Below are positions 42,548-55,888 of a stretch of 64,000 nt of DNA, piece by piece; positions within the stretch are counted from its first letter, which is position 1, and every line of letters starts with the position of its first letter. The DNA comes from Terriglobia bacterium (GTDB taxonomy: Bacteria; Acidobacteriota; Terriglobia; Terriglobales; Acidobacteriaceae): positions 248,001 to 312,000 of the forward strand of contig JAIQEU010000004.1 of assembly GCA_020073665.1 (NCBI GenBank), read 5' to 3'. The notes beneath the pieces are model-generated. The model saw nothing but the letters and a program-made list of their open reading frames with translations. It was not told where the DNA came from and did not search any database. The position numbers and the translations under genes are program-made.

Positions 42548-44181
42548 TGCGCGCCTCCGTCATCGTCCGTATCCTTGATGTTTTCGTAGTCGTACGCCTC
42601 GAAATCAACCACCGGAGTCTCGTCGAAGTTGAACGTGGTCGGCGGAGAGCTGGTCTTCCACTCCAACCCAGCCGCATTCCACGGGTTGTCGGGCGCCTGC
42701 TTGCCATAGCGCATGGACCACAGGAAATAAATCATCGGCAGCAGGTAGCCCACGCCCAGGATGGTGGAACCCGCAGTCGAAAGCACGTTCAGCACCTGGA
42801 ACTCCGGCGAGTATTGCCAGTAGCGCCGCGGCATCCCGACGTATCCCAGGATGAATTGTGGGAAGAACGTCAGGTTGAACCCGATAAACACGATTAACGC
42901 CGCCAGGCGCCCCCAGCCCTCTGGGTACATGCGGCCAGAAATCTTGGGCCACCAGAAGTGCATGCCACCCAGGTAGCCCATCAGCACTCCGCCCACCATG
43001 ATGTAGTGGAAGTGCGCCACCACGAAGTAGGTGTCAGTGACGTGGACATCAATGCCGAGGCTAGCCAGGAACAGGCCCGTCAGGCCTCCAATGGTAAACA
43101 GGCCGAGGAAGCCGAATGCGTACAGCATTGGGGTAGTGTAGGAAATCGACCCCTTGTACATGGTCGCCGTCCAGTTAAACACCTTGATTGCCGACGGCAC
43201 CGCCACCATGTAACTGAGGAAAGAAAAAATCAGCGCGGCATAGACCGACATGCCGGCCACGAACATATGGTGCGCCCACACCAGGAATCCCAGCACCGCA
43301 ATGGCAACGCTCGACAGGGCCACAAACTTGTACCCGAAGATGCGCTTGCGCGAGAAGCAGGTGATAATTTCGCTGATGATTCCCATCGACGGCAAAATCA
43401 TGATGTAAACCGCCGGATGGGAATAGAACCAGAACAGGTGCTGGAACAGCAGCGGGTCGCCACCGAGCTTGGGGTCAAAGATTCCGAGATGAAACAGCCT
43501 CTCCGCCGCCACCAAAATGATGGTGATGGCCACCACCGGCGTGCCCAGGATCATGATGATACTAGTCGCGTAGTTGGCCCAGATGAACAGCGGCAAACGC
43601 CCCCAGGTCATTCCCGGCGCGCGCATGCGGTGGACGGTGACGATGAAATTCAGGCCGGTAAAGATGGAAGAGAACCCGGCAACGAACACCGCCAGGCCTG
43701 CCTCGATGATCTTGGTATTGGTGAAAGCCGTGCTGTACGGGGTATAGAACGTCCAACCGGTGTCAACGCCGCCGGTCAGCATGCAATGCATGATCAGGAT
43801 GCCGCCGATCACGTACAGATACCAGCTCATCAGGTTGATGCGCGGGAAGGCCAGGTCTTTGGCGCCGATCATGATCGGTACCAGGAAATTTCCCAGCGTC
43901 GCCGGCACCACCGGGATCAGGAAGAAGAACACCATCACCATGCCGTGCATGGTGAACAGCTTGTTGTAGGTGTCAGCCTGCACCAGGTCGCCCGCCGGGG
44001 TAAGCAACTCCAGCCGGATCAGGAGCGCGAACAGGCCTCCGATAAAGAAAAAGAAGGTGACCGACAACAAGTACAGCAGGGCGATGCGCTTGTGGTCGAT
44101 AGTGAACAACCACGAGCGAATGCCGTACTCCTTGTTCAGGTAGTTCTCGCGTTCGGTGACGGGTAACGTTGCGGTCGCCAT
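42544..44181 (-). CDS. ctaD: Cytochrome c oxidase subunit I (A2-type caa3)
   Basis: The 545-residue catalytic subunit, with twelve helices, reduces oxygen at the haem a3-CuB site and pumps protons. Haem and copper ligands are visible: TMHGMVM (low-spin haem His), SHPAVYI (CuB His with cross-linked Tyr), HHMFVAG and HFHYIMVGG. The segment [10 protein letters not shown] has the Tyr-Ser pair in place of the glutamate of the GHPEVYI motif, which marks the A2 subfamily, as in Rhodothermus caa3. Its ATG is 2 bases from the subunit II stop. Confidence 0.95.
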   Translation of the reverse strand: MATATLPVTERENYLNKEYGIRSWLFTIDHKRIALLYLLSVTFFFFIGGLFALLIRLELLTPAGDLVQADTYNKLFTMHGMVMVFFFLIPVVPATLGNFLVPIMIGAKDLAFPRINLMSWYLYVIGGILIMHCMLTGGVDTGWTFYTPYSTAFTNTKIIEAGLAVFVAGFSSIFTGLNFIVTVHRMRAPGMTWGRLPLFIWANYATSIIMILGTPVVAITIILVAAERLFHLGIFDPKLGGDPLLFQHLFWFYSHPAVYIMILPSMGIISEIITCFSRKRIFGYKFVALSSVAIAVLGFLVWAHHMFVAGMSVYAALIFSFLSYMVAVPSAIKVFNWTATMYKGSISYTTPMLYAFGFLGLFTIGGLTGLFLASLGIDVHVTDTYFVVAHFHYIMVGGVLMGYLGGMHFWWPKISGRMYPEGWGRLAALIVFIGFNLTFFPQFILGYVGMPRRYWQYSPEFQVLNVLSTAGSTILGVGYLLPMIYFLWSMRYGKQAPDNPWNAAGLEWKTSSPPTTFNFDETPVVDFEAYDYENIKDTDDDGGAH

Positions 44182-44183
44182 GG

Positions 44184-45167
<984 letters not shown>

Positions 45168-45169
45168 AT

Positions 45170-46069
45170 CTACCTGACTCGTTGCGCTCCCAGCGGCGGC
45201 GCGCTTGGCCGCCGAAACATGACGAACATGAAAGCCCCCAGAATTAATATCGTGACCACACCCGCCAGCCGCAGGATGTTGGTAATGATGGCGCCGTACT
45301 TCCCGGTCGCCGGATCGTAGTGGTAGCAGTACAGCAGTACTTCATCCACCGCGTTGCCGATCTTGTTCTCGGAAGCCTCTACCAACCCCAGGCGCAAATC
45401 TTTCGGCGGATACTCGACTCCGTACAGATACCGCGAGATCTTGCCCTCGGGCGTGAGGATCATGATGGCTGTCGCATGAGCAAACTGCCCGGTGCTCTGG
45501 TCATACTCGTAGCCAAAGCCCGCCGCCTTGGCCAACGCTGTAATGTTGGCCTGGTCCCCGGTCAGGAAGTGCCAGCCTTGTTCGGCACCCGCGCGGTGGT
45601 AGCGCTTCAGCAAGCCAGCTTTTTTTTCTACCGCCATCTCCGGGTTGTCCCGGGGATCGATGCTCACGGTAATGATGTCGAACTCCTTGCCCACATCGAA
45701 CTTCAGGATGGTGAGTGCGCTGGTCAGCCCGCTCAGCACTTCGCTGCACAGCATGGGACACTGAAAATAGACCAGGTTCAGGATCACCGGCTTCTTGCCG
45801 AAGTAATCCGCCAACCGCACCGTCTTGCCGCTTTCATCGCGGAAGGTCAGGTCGGGCGGAATCTGCTCGTTCAGCCGCTGCTCAATTCCTACCTGCTTTA
45901 GCATCGGCGGACGCTGGCTGGTCGGGGGGGTCGTCATTCCTCCCATCGCGTTCCCTGGATACATTTGCGCCTGCGCCGCGCCCATCAGTCCGATCACGGC
46001 TAGCACGGAAGCCGCGAAGGAGCGCAGGAACCGCCCGCGCACACACTGAAACTCGCCCTTGGCACTCAT
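45170..46069 (-). CDS. Sco1/SenC-family copper chaperone
   Basis: A 299-residue exported protein of the Sco family, which delivers copper to the CuA site of oxidase subunit II. It has an N-terminal hydrophobic segment, the copper-binding CPMLC pair and a distal His in FAHATAIMILTPEG. A C-terminal helix (ILRLAGVVTILILGAFMFVMF) anchors it, which is unusual: most Sco proteins have only an N-terminal anchor. The ATG overlaps the preceding gene's stop codon by 4 bases. Its place between ACIII and caa3 genes fits CuA assembly. Confidence 0.9.
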   Translation of the reverse strand: MSAKGEFQCVRGRFLRSFAASVLAVIGLMGAAQAQMYPGNAMGGMTTPPTSQRPPMLKQVGIEQRLNEQIPPDLTFRDESGKTVRLADYFGKKPVILNLVYFQCPMLCSEVLSGLTSALTILKFDVGKEFDIITVSIDPRDNPEMAVEKKAGLLKRYHRAGAEQGWHFLTGDQANITALAKAAGFGYEYDQSTGQFAHATAIMILTPEGKISRYLYGVEYPPKDLRLGLVEASENKIGNAVDEVLLYCYHYDPATGKYGAIITNILRLAGVVTILILGAFMFVMFRRPSAPPLGAQRVR

Positions 46070-46560
46070 TGCTTCGCCCTCTTTGTCACGGCTGCTTCTT
46101 GCCCTCTGCCGGCCGGCGTCGCTGCCTTCGCCGAATACACCGGCAAACCGCGCTGCGCCGTCAATTCCATGGCCCGCTCGATCGGGATGTGTACCACGCC
46201 GGCCTTTTCGTCAGTCCAACCGTAGCTGTGCAGTTGCTTCTCTTCTTCCAGCCGGACGCTGTTCATTTGGTCGCGCTCGTCTTCTTCCAACCGCGGCTCG
46301 GGAAACGCTCTCTTGATTTCCGCCTGCGTTTCCGTCTTTGTTGGCTTACCGGATTCCACGCGCGGCGTGACCAGCGGATTCTGTGGCGGCTCGTGGGCCT
46401 TCTGGTACGTGTCCATGTAGTGGTAGAAGCCCATCACGATGAAATAGCTGATCACCAGAATGACCGCCAGTCCGGCCAGGGCGCCGAACACCACTTTGGG
46501 GCGCAGGTCTTGCTGCTCGAACTCCGGTTGCTGTGTGTGCATCCTGCTCTCGTCACTCAT
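46066..46560 (-). CDS. Uncharacterised single-helix membrane protein of the ACIII-caa3 operon
   Basis: A 164-residue protein with one membrane helix (about 23-45, VVFGALAGLAVILVISYFIVMGFYH split) and a long Glu/Arg-rich outer region that begins with YMDTYQKAHEPPQNP. It has no cysteines or histidines that would suggest a cofactor site. Its ATG at 46560 overlaps the actF stop by eight bases; the frame is open upstream. It occupies the position where small ActG/H-type subunits occur in other ACIII operons, and may be a small subunit or assembly factor. Confidence 0.6.
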   Translation of the reverse strand: MSDESRMHTQQPEFEQQDLRPKVVFGALAGLAVILVISYFIVMGFYHYMDTYQKAHEPPQNPLVTPRVESGKPTKTETQAEIKRAFPEPRLEEDERDQMNSVRLEEEKQLHSYGWTDEKAGVVHIPIERAMELTAQRGLPVYSAKAATPAGRGQEAAVTKRAKQ

Positions 46561-47758
46561 GCGCCGGCTCCAGAACCTGCTTGGCATCCGCATCATAGGC
46601 GGGCACCAGCGGCATCGCATTCAGGTTGCGGAAGAAGTACGACATCCACAAGCCACCCATGGCGAACGGAATGACCAGGTCCGCCAGGGTCACGGTGAAG
46701 GTCTTGGAGAAGTTGGGCTCGATCATCCAGAACAGGTCTACGTAGTGCGCGACCAACAGCCAGACCGCCAGCCATACCAAACGGGTCACATCGCGCTTGA
46801 AGGCCCGCGACAGCAACAGAACGAACGGCACAGCAAAGTGGAACAGCACCAGGAACAGGCCGACGTACCCCCAGCCGCCGTTCAGGCGCTTCATATACCA
46901 GGTAATTTCTTCCGGCAAGTTTCCCGCCCAGATAATCAGCCACTGCGAGAACGAGAAGTAGGCCCACACCATGATGAAGGTCAGCATCAGTTTGCCGTGG
47001 TCATGTACGAAGTCCGGCTGTAGCAGCTCCGACATTGGCTTGTAGCGCACCAGGATTCGCTCCACCACCACGGCAAAGCAAATCGCCGACAACACTTGTC
47101 CAGCCAGGTGCAGCAGCCCGTAAATAGTCGAGATCCAACCGGGATCAATCGACATGACCCAATCGATCGCCGCAAACGAAATAGTGAACCCGTACAGGAT
47201 CAGCCCCGGGCCGCTTAGCGCCTTGAAGCGCGAACTGTTATCGCGAATGGGTGGATGGTCCTGCTCCGCCGACCATTTCGTCAGGAAAAACGCCACTGCC
47301 CCCCAGATCGCGAAGTAAATCACCGCGCGCACAATGAAACCGTTGGTCGTCAGATATGTCTTGGTGATCTGCTCCAAGTGTTCGCGAAGAAGCTTGTCCT
47401 GGATTGAGTCCAGAGGCCGCGCCCAGATATACAGTCGAGGGATCCCGAACAGGATCGGCAGAAACAGCAGTGCCAGCAGCGGCAGCGTTCGCATGGCCGC
47501 GCCCAGAATGCGGCGGATCACCATGCCCCAACCACCTCCGGTCAAGTGCCGGAGCATCAGGATCGCCATCGACCCCAACGCGATTCCGAGCCAGTCCATG
47601 TAGCTGATCAGGTATGCGTGGAAAAACTGGTCCGGCCACTTCCACGCAATCATCCCTGCGACCACCGAAAACACCGCGCCCACGAGCAGCGAGCGCTGCC
47701 GGATGGTCTTGGCTACCGGCGGCGCCATCAAGTCGAAATTGTTGTGCGCCGCGCTCAT
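46553..47758 (-). CDS. actF: Alternative complex III subunit ActF
   Basis: A 401-residue integral membrane protein with about ten helices, the second quinol-interacting (NrfD-like) subunit of alternative complex III. It contains the family segments GSMAILMLRHLTGGGWG, IDWVMSIDPGWISTIYGLL and SFSQWLIIWAGNLPEE. Together with ActC it forms the membrane part that oxidises menaquinol. Its ATG overlaps the actE stop as ATGA. Confidence 0.9.
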   Translation of the reverse strand: MSAAHNNFDLMAPPVAKTIRQRSLLVGAVFSVVAGMIAWKWPDQFFHAYLISYMDWLGIALGSMAILMLRHLTGGGWGMVIRRILGAAMRTLPLLALLFLPILFGIPRLYIWARPLDSIQDKLLREHLEQITKTYLTTNGFIVRAVIYFAIWGAVAFFLTKWSAEQDHPPIRDNSSRFKALSGPGLILYGFTISFAAIDWVMSIDPGWISTIYGLLHLAGQVLSAICFAVVVERILVRYKPMSELLQPDFVHDHGKLMLTFIMVWAYFSFSQWLIIWAGNLPEEITWYMKRLNGGWGYVGLFLVLFHFAVPFVLLLSRAFKRDVTRLVWLAVWLLVAHYVDLFWMIEPNFSKTFTVTLADLVIPFAMGGLWMSYFFRNLNAMPLVPAYDADAKQVLEPAHE

Positions 47759-48411
47759 TTCGGCTCCTCCGGTTGCGGGTTCGCGGACTTCGGCGCCACT
47801 ACCGGCAGAGTCGCGCCCGAGCCGGGTTCTTCAAACTGCGGCGCCTCGGAAGGCACTTTCTGCCCGCTCGGGACATCCGCCATTGTTGCACCCTGGCTCA
47901 ACTGCAGCGCGCGAATGTAGGCGATGATGCACCAGCGGTCGCGCGGCGGAATCTGCGACGCATAGTCGGGCATGATTCCGAAGCCGTTCGTAATCACATC
48001 AAAGAAATAACCCAGCGGCGCCCTGCGCAAGCGCTCGCTGTGATACGAAGGCGGCTTGCGGGGAAATCCACGCGACGGAATAAACCCGTTGCCGTCGCCC
48101 ACCCGCGAGTGGCAGGGCGCGCAGTAAATGTTGAACCGTTCCCGGCCCCGCGCCAGCACGTCCTCGGTCACCGGGAAGGGCATGAAGTCGCCGGCGCTGG
48201 AACCGATCTTTCCGGAGTAGAAATACGTGTCCTCGTGCAGCTGCCCTCGCGCCACTGTGCCTTCGACCGGCGTGCGCGCCGACCGCAAATCGGCATAAAA
48301 ATCGCTCTGCGCCAGCGGTTTGAACCGCGGCTGGTCGTGCATATCCTGGCGGCAACCCGCCAACGCCAGCGGCAGCAACCCCAGCAGTGCGAGTTTTCGG
48401 AGGTTGAACAT
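47755..48411 (-). CDS. actE: Alternative complex III subunit ActE (monohaem cytochrome c lipoprotein)
   Basis: A 218-residue lipoprotein with lipobox LALAGC (Cys20) and one haem-binding CAPCH motif (Cys97, Cys100, His101) followed by a Met-containing loop (GIMPDYASQIPP) for the sixth ligand. It is the monohaem cytochrome that passes electrons from ACIII towards the oxidase. The C-terminal 30 residues are proline- and glutamate-rich. The ATG overlaps the actF-side stop chain, part of the tightly packed operon. Confidence 0.9.
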   Translation of the reverse strand: MFNLRKLALLGLLPLALAGCRQDMHDQPRFKPLAQSDFYADLRSARTPVEGTVARGQLHEDTYFYSGKIGSSAGDFMPFPVTEDVLARGRERFNIYCAPCHSRVGDGNGFIPSRGFPRKPPSYHSERLRRAPLGYFFDVITNGFGIMPDYASQIPPRDRWCIIAYIRALQLSQGATMADVPSGQKVPSEAPQFEEPGSGATLPVVAPKSANPQPEEPK

Positions 48412-48413
48412 GC

Positions 48414-48950
48414 CTAACCAGGGACCTCCGAAAGTGAGCGCGGTCCCAGGCTCTCCAGAAACTGCCGGGTAGCAGCAGCGTCGTACTTGGGATCGGACGA
48501 AAACACGATCAGGAAAAATCTGTCTTTCGTGGCCAGCGCAAATCGCGGCACGTTGAACACCGGATGATTGGGCATGGGCAACCCGTTCAATGCCAGCATG
48601 CCGAACACCGCCGCGATCCCGGCAAAAAGAATCGTCATCTCAAACGTAACCACGATGAACGCCGGCCACGAGTGGTAAGGCTTCCCGCCAATGTTCAAGG
48701 GATAACTGATCGCCGAAATCCAGTACTGCATGCCATAGCCAGCCAGGCAACCAATCAACCCGCCAGTCAGCACCACCAGCGGCACTTCGTCGTGGTGGAA
48801 CCCGACCGCTTCCGCCAGTCCTTCCACAGGGAAGGGACTATAGGCGTCCATTTTCTTGTAGCCCGCCTCGCGCGTGCGATGCGCGGCGGCCACCAGCGCG
48901 GTGGCGGAATCAAACTCGGCCATCAATCCGTACACCGGAGTCCGCTTCAT
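48414..48950 (-). CDS. actD: Alternative complex III subunit ActD (DUF3341)
   Basis: A 178-residue membrane protein of the DUF3341 family. It has a soluble N-terminal part with VYGLMAEFDSATALVAAAHR and two helices (about residues 58-78 and 97-118) with the PFNIGGKPYHSWPAF-type region between. In Rhodothermus ACIII, ActD is the small two-helix subunit beside ActC. The ATG overlaps the actC stop as ATGA, and actE follows after 2 bases. Confidence 0.9.
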   Translation of the reverse strand: MKRTPVYGLMAEFDSATALVAAAHRTREAGYKKMDAYSPFPVEGLAEAVGFHHDEVPLVVLTGGLIGCLAGYGMQYWISAISYPLNIGGKPYHSWPAFIVVTFEMTILFAGIAAVFGMLALNGLPMPNHPVFNVPRFALATKDRFFLIVFSSDPKYDAAATRQFLESLGPRSLSEVPG

Positions 48951-50320
48951 TCCTTCACCTCCGCTTCCGGCAGCAGAGTGCGCATTTCGAAAATAGAAAT
49001 CATGGGCAGGATGCGCACGAACAGGAAAATGGCAGCCAGGAACATGCCGATGGTCCCGATGTAGGTCATCCAGTCCCAGCGCGTCGGGTAGTACATTCCC
49101 CAGGACGAGTTCAGGAAATCACGCTGCAGGCTGACCACGACGATGATGAACCGCTCCAGCCACATGCCGACCAGCACCACGCCGGATATGAAAAACAGCC
49201 ACACCGGACTGGTCCGAAGTTTCTTGCTCCACAACACTTGCGGGATGACGATGTTGCACGCCAGCAGCATGTAATAAAAGAATGCATACGGCCCGTGCAG
49301 CCGGTTCCACAAGGTGAAGGCGTCGTAGCGATTGCCGCTGTACCAGCCCATGAAGGCTTCAATCACGTAGCCGTAGGCTACGATCAGTCCGGTCGCCAGC
49401 ATGACTTTCGCCGAGTTCTCCAGGTGGCGCTCGGTGATGAAGTCTTCCAACCCGTAGAGCTTGCGGATGGGAATGGCGAGCATCAACACCATGGCGAATC
49501 CGGAATAGATCGCGCCCGCCACGAAGTAGGGCGGAAAGATGGTGGTGTGCCATCCCGGCACGATGCCCACCGCAAAATCGAAGCTGACCACGGTGTGTAC
49601 GGAAAGCACCAGCGGTGTCGCCAGGCCGGCCAGCAGCAGATACGCCGTCTCGTAGCGATGCCAGTGCCGCGCCGAGCCTCGCCAGCCCATGGCCAGAATT
49701 CCGTAAATGATCTTTGCCCAGCGATTGTCCGAGCGATCACGCAGCGTCGCCAAATCCGGGATCAGTCCGATGAACCAGAACAGCAGCGAAATGGTGAAGT
49801 ATGTGGACACCGCGAACACGTCCCAGACCAGGGGGCTGCGGAACTGCGGCCACACGCCCATGGTGTTGGGATAGGGAAACAACCAGTAAGCCAGCCAGGG
49901 ACGGCCCACGTGAATCAGCGGGAAGATCCCGGCGCACGACACCGCAAACAGCGTCATGGCCTCGGCAAAACGGTTGATGGAGTTGCGCCACGATTGCCGC
50001 AACAACAGCAGGATGGCGGAAATCAGCGTGCCCGCGTGCCCGATGCCGATCCACCACACGAAGTTGACGATGGCAAAGCCCCAGCCGATCGGAATGGTCA
50101 CACCCCAAATGCCGGTCCCGCGAACGAACAGGTAGCCGATGGCGAACAACATCATCATGGTGAGCAGGAAGCCGATGCCAAAGCCCACGAACCACCCGTT
50201 GGAGGTGGGGCGTTGCAGCACGATCGCGCTGATCTTGTCGGTGACGGTGGCAAAGGTATACCCGGGTTCGATGACCGGGGCCTGCTTGCTCGACGTCACT
50301 GATTTCGTTTGCTCGTCCAT
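48947..50320 (-). CDS. actC: Alternative complex III subunit ActC (NrfD-like)
   Basis: A 457-residue integral membrane protein with about ten helices of the NrfD/polysulfide-reductase subunit type, the main menaquinol-oxidising subunit of ACIII. Conserved segments include GIGHAGTLISAILLLLRQ, CAGIFPLIHVGRP, and SVHTVVSFDFAVGIVPGWH. The N-terminus (VIEPGYTFATVTDKIS) is cytoplasmic. The gene lies between actB (11 bases) and actD (ATGA overlap). Confidence 0.93.
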   Translation of the reverse strand: MDEQTKSVTSSKQAPVIEPGYTFATVTDKISAIVLQRPTSNGWFVGFGIGFLLTMMMLFAIGYLFVRGTGIWGVTIPIGWGFAIVNFVWWIGIGHAGTLISAILLLLRQSWRNSINRFAEAMTLFAVSCAGIFPLIHVGRPWLAYWLFPYPNTMGVWPQFRSPLVWDVFAVSTYFTISLLFWFIGLIPDLATLRDRSDNRWAKIIYGILAMGWRGSARHWHRYETAYLLLAGLATPLVLSVHTVVSFDFAVGIVPGWHTTIFPPYFVAGAIYSGFAMVLMLAIPIRKLYGLEDFITERHLENSAKVMLATGLIVAYGYVIEAFMGWYSGNRYDAFTLWNRLHGPYAFFYYMLLACNIVIPQVLWSKKLRTSPVWLFFISGVVLVGMWLERFIIVVVSLQRDFLNSSWGMYYPTRWDWMTYIGTIGMFLAAIFLFVRILPMISIFEMRTLLPEAEVKE

Positions 50321-50331
50321 GAATTGACCGC

Positions 50332-53349
<3,018 letters not shown>

Positions 53350-53363
53350 CTTCACTCTAAGCT

Positions 53364-54059
53364 CTAACGGTGGCACGTCGAACACGTCGTGATGTCCATC
53401 GGATTGCGCACTTTGTACTTCTGTATCAAGTCCGCTCCCAGGGCCAGCTGGTCGGTATAGTCCTTGCCATCCAGCCGCACCGGCTTGTCGCTCGCCGGTG
53501 GCTCATAGCGCATATTGAAAACCTGGTCTCGCGGACGCAGATACTTGTCAGGCGCGCGATGGCAATCCAGGCACCACTCCATCTGTAGCGATGCATAGTT
53601 GTACATCAGCGGCATGCGGTCGACCGGCCCGTGACAAGTGTTGCAACCTACACCCTTGTTGATATGAATGCTGTGATTGAAATACACGAAATCAGGCAGG
53701 TCGTTCACCCGTGTCCACACCAGCGACTTGCCGCTGCGATAGCTCTCACGCACCGGTTCCAGCAATGCGGCGTTGGTCCATATCTGCGAGTGGCAATTCA
53801 TGCAGGTCTTGGTGGGCGGGATACCGGCAAAGCTCGAGGTCTCGACCGAAGTGTGGCAGTACCGGCAGTCTATCCCCAGTCCAGCCACGTGGTGCTGGTG
53901 GCTGAAAGGCACGGGCTGCGGCCGTGCCACCCCCGCGTAGGTCACATAGGGAGAACGCTGAATATTGGCGGCCGCCCAGAACAGTGCCGCCACCACGAAA
54001 ACGGCGCCATAGATGGTGGCCCGCGAAATCGTGTTCGTACTGCGATGGAAAATCTGCAT
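53364..54059 (-). CDS. actA: Alternative complex III subunit ActA (pentahaem cytochrome c)
   Basis: A 231-residue cytochrome with one N-terminal helix (about 15-35) and five haem-binding CxxCH motifs: CRYCH, CMNCH, CNTCH, CLDCH and CSTCH; the last lies two residues before the C-terminus. Further histidines (SHQHHV, FNHSIH) are probable axial ligands. ActA takes electrons from ActB clusters. It is the first gene of the operon; a promoter with an extended -10 lies about 110 bases upstream. The ATG at 54059 is used; the frame is open to 54089. Confidence 0.93.
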   Translation of the reverse strand: MQIFHRSTNTISRATIYGAVFVVAALFWAAANIQRSPYVTYAGVARPQPVPFSHQHHVAGLGIDCRYCHTSVETSSFAGIPPTKTCMNCHSQIWTNAALLEPVRESYRSGKSLVWTRVNDLPDFVYFNHSIHINKGVGCNTCHGPVDRMPLMYNYASLQMEWCLDCHRAPDKYLRPRDQVFNMRYEPPASDKPVRLDGKDYTDQLALGADLIQKYKVRNPMDITTCSTCHR

Positions 54060-54166
54060 TAAATGATGACGTCGACAGCAGCGGGGCATCCTTCCACCCC
54101 GGTTGGTGCAGCCTGGCTAAATTAAGACCCCACAAGGATCGGTGACGCGTGACACGAAAACTTGTG

Positions 54167-54175
54167 ATTATAGCA
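54167..54175 (-). promoter_or_regulatory. Extended -10 promoter of the ACIII-caa3 operon
   Basis: On the minus strand TGC-TATAAT forms an extended -10 (TGnTATAAT). Transcription would start near 54160, leaving a leader of about 100 bases before actA. No consensus -35 is seen, as usual for extended -10 promoters. The rest of the 270-base gap 54060-54329 has no gene; near 54292-54318 it has a lone CAACGACC-type word tract. Confidence 0.5.
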
Positions 54176-54329
54176 GGCGGGAGCACGGCGGTGGGACGCT
54201 CGCAACCGAATCCGCAGGATTTTTGTTGGAGGTGAGTCTGAAGAAAAATTGTTGTGAATTTCAACGTGGCCAGGAACAACCGCGGGCCTTGGCCAACGAC
54301 CAACGACGACCGACCAACGCCCGCTTTCT

Positions 54330-55775
54330 CTATCGCAGATTCATCACCATCAGCTTGGGCTCGGTCATCTCCTCGATGGCGTAACGCAGACCCTCGCGGC
54401 CCAATCCCGATTCTTTCACGCCGCCGTACGGCATGTGGTCAATGCGGAAAGTGGGTACGTCGCCGGCCATCAGGCCACCGACTTCGAGTTCCTCATACGC
54501 ATTGAACAGCAGCTTGGCATCGCGAGTGAAAATGCCCGCCTGCAATCCATAAGGAGAATTGTTGACCTGGCGCACGGCGTCGTTGAAATCGTCGTAAGCC
54601 TCGACCGTCACCACCGGGGCAAAAATTTCCTGGCAGTTCACCTTCATCTCCGCGCGGGTATTGGTTAGCACCGTGGGCTCCATGACTGAGCCCTTGCGTT
54701 GGCCGCCGCACAGCAGGCGGGCACCGCTACGTACCGCGTCCAGCACCCAATCGGTGGCGCGGACGGCGTCGCTTTCGCGGATGAGCGGGCCCAGATCGGT
54801 GGACTCCTGCAACGGATCTCCGGTCTTCAGCTTCTTCACTCCGGCCAGCAGCAGGTCGGTAAACTTGCTGCACACCGAACGCTCCACCAGGATGCGCTGC
54901 ACAGAAATGCAGGTCTGCCCGGCATAGGCGAACCCGCCCGCCACGCAGCGCTCGGCGGCATACGCCAGGTCCGCGTCACTGTGAACGATCACCCCGGCAT
55001 TGCCACCCAATTCCAGGATGACTTTCTTTTTCCCGGCACGCCGCTTGATGTCCCATCCCACGGCAGCGCTGCCGGTGAAGCTGATCAGCTTCAGCCGCTC
55101 GTCGGTCACCAGCAGGCCGGCATCGTCGTTAGAGAGCGGCAACACGTTCAACGCGCCGTCGGGCCAGCCCGCCTGCTGCACTGCCTCGGCCAGCAACAAG
55201 GCGCTGAGCGGCGTCTGGGGCGCAGGCTTGATCACCATGCTGCAGCCGGCGGCAATCGCCGGCGCCAGCTTGTGCGCCACCAGGTTCAGCGGAAAATTGA
55301 ATGGAGTAATCCCGGCAATCGGTCCTAGCGGGAAGCGCCGCACGATGCCCCAGCGTCCGGCGGTAAATTCCTGCCAGTCGAGTGGAAGATACTCGCCGTA
55401 GATTCGCGTGCTTTCCTCGGCGGCCACGGTGAAAGTGAAAACCGCACGCTCGACTTCGGTCCGGGCAGCCTTAATCGGCTTGCCTGCTTCCTGCGACAGG
55501 GTGCGGGCGAATTCTTCCTTGCGTTCGGCGATCGCCTGGGCCACCCGGCGCAGCACCCGCTGGCGCTCGAAAGCCGGCAGCCGTCGCGTCGTCCCGAACG
55601 CCTTTACCGCAGCGGCAATAGCTGCTTCGGCGTGCTCGCGACGGCCCTGGAACACCCGTCCGACCACGCTTCCGTCGTAGGGTGATTTGACCTCAACGGG
55701 ATCACCTTCCTCGATCCACTTGCCATCGACCAGAAAGCTCTGCGTGCTTACCGGGGTTGCGGTCATCTGGGCCAT
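54330..55775 (-). CDS. Aldehyde dehydrogenase
   Basis: A 481-residue NAD(P)-dependent dehydrogenase that oxidises an aldehyde to its acid. Catalytic residues are Cys289 (AGQTCISVQR), Glu255 (ILELGGNAG) and Asn160 (TPFNFPLN). The cofactor loop is FTGSAAVG. The AGGAGG Shine-Dalgarno lies five bases before the ATG. It resembles lactaldehyde/glyceraldehyde-3-phosphate (non-phosphorylating) dehydrogenases, but the substrate is not certain. It is transcribed toward the ACIII operon but separated from it by the operon promoter. Confidence 0.93.
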   Translation of the reverse strand: MAQMTATPVSTQSFLVDGKWIEEGDPVEVKSPYDGSVVGRVFQGRREHAEAAIAAAVKAFGTTRRLPAFERQRVLRRVAQAIAERKEEFARTLSQEAGKPIKAARTEVERAVFTFTVAAEESTRIYGEYLPLDWQEFTAGRWGIVRRFPLGPIAGITPFNFPLNLVAHKLAPAIAAGCSMVIKPAPQTPLSALLLAEAVQQAGWPDGALNVLPLSNDDAGLLVTDERLKLISFTGSAAVGWDIKRRAGKKKVILELGGNAGVIVHSDADLAYAAERCVAGGFAYAGQTCISVQRILVERSVCSKFTDLLLAGVKKLKTGDPLQESTDLGPLIRESDAVRATDWVLDAVRSGARLLCGGQRKGSVMEPTVLTNTRAEMKVNCQEIFAPVVTVEAYDDFNDAVRQVNNSPYGLQAGIFTRDAKLLFNAYEELEVGGLMAGDVPTFRIDHMPYGGVKESGLGREGLRYAIEEMTEPKLMVMNLR

Positions 55776-55888
55776 GGGATCCTCCTGGGGTTCGCGAAGC
55801 GGCCGGACTGAGAGATTATAGACTTTCCAGTCAAAGGCGGTTACTCACTTAGACGATAAAATGTTACCCGGGGATTCGGGGAAAACAA

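Noticed and set aside
53746-54303. Separate gene upstream of and overlapping actA
   Set aside because: The frame overlaps actA, lacks a recognisable domain and has an amino-acid composition typical of a shadow frame.
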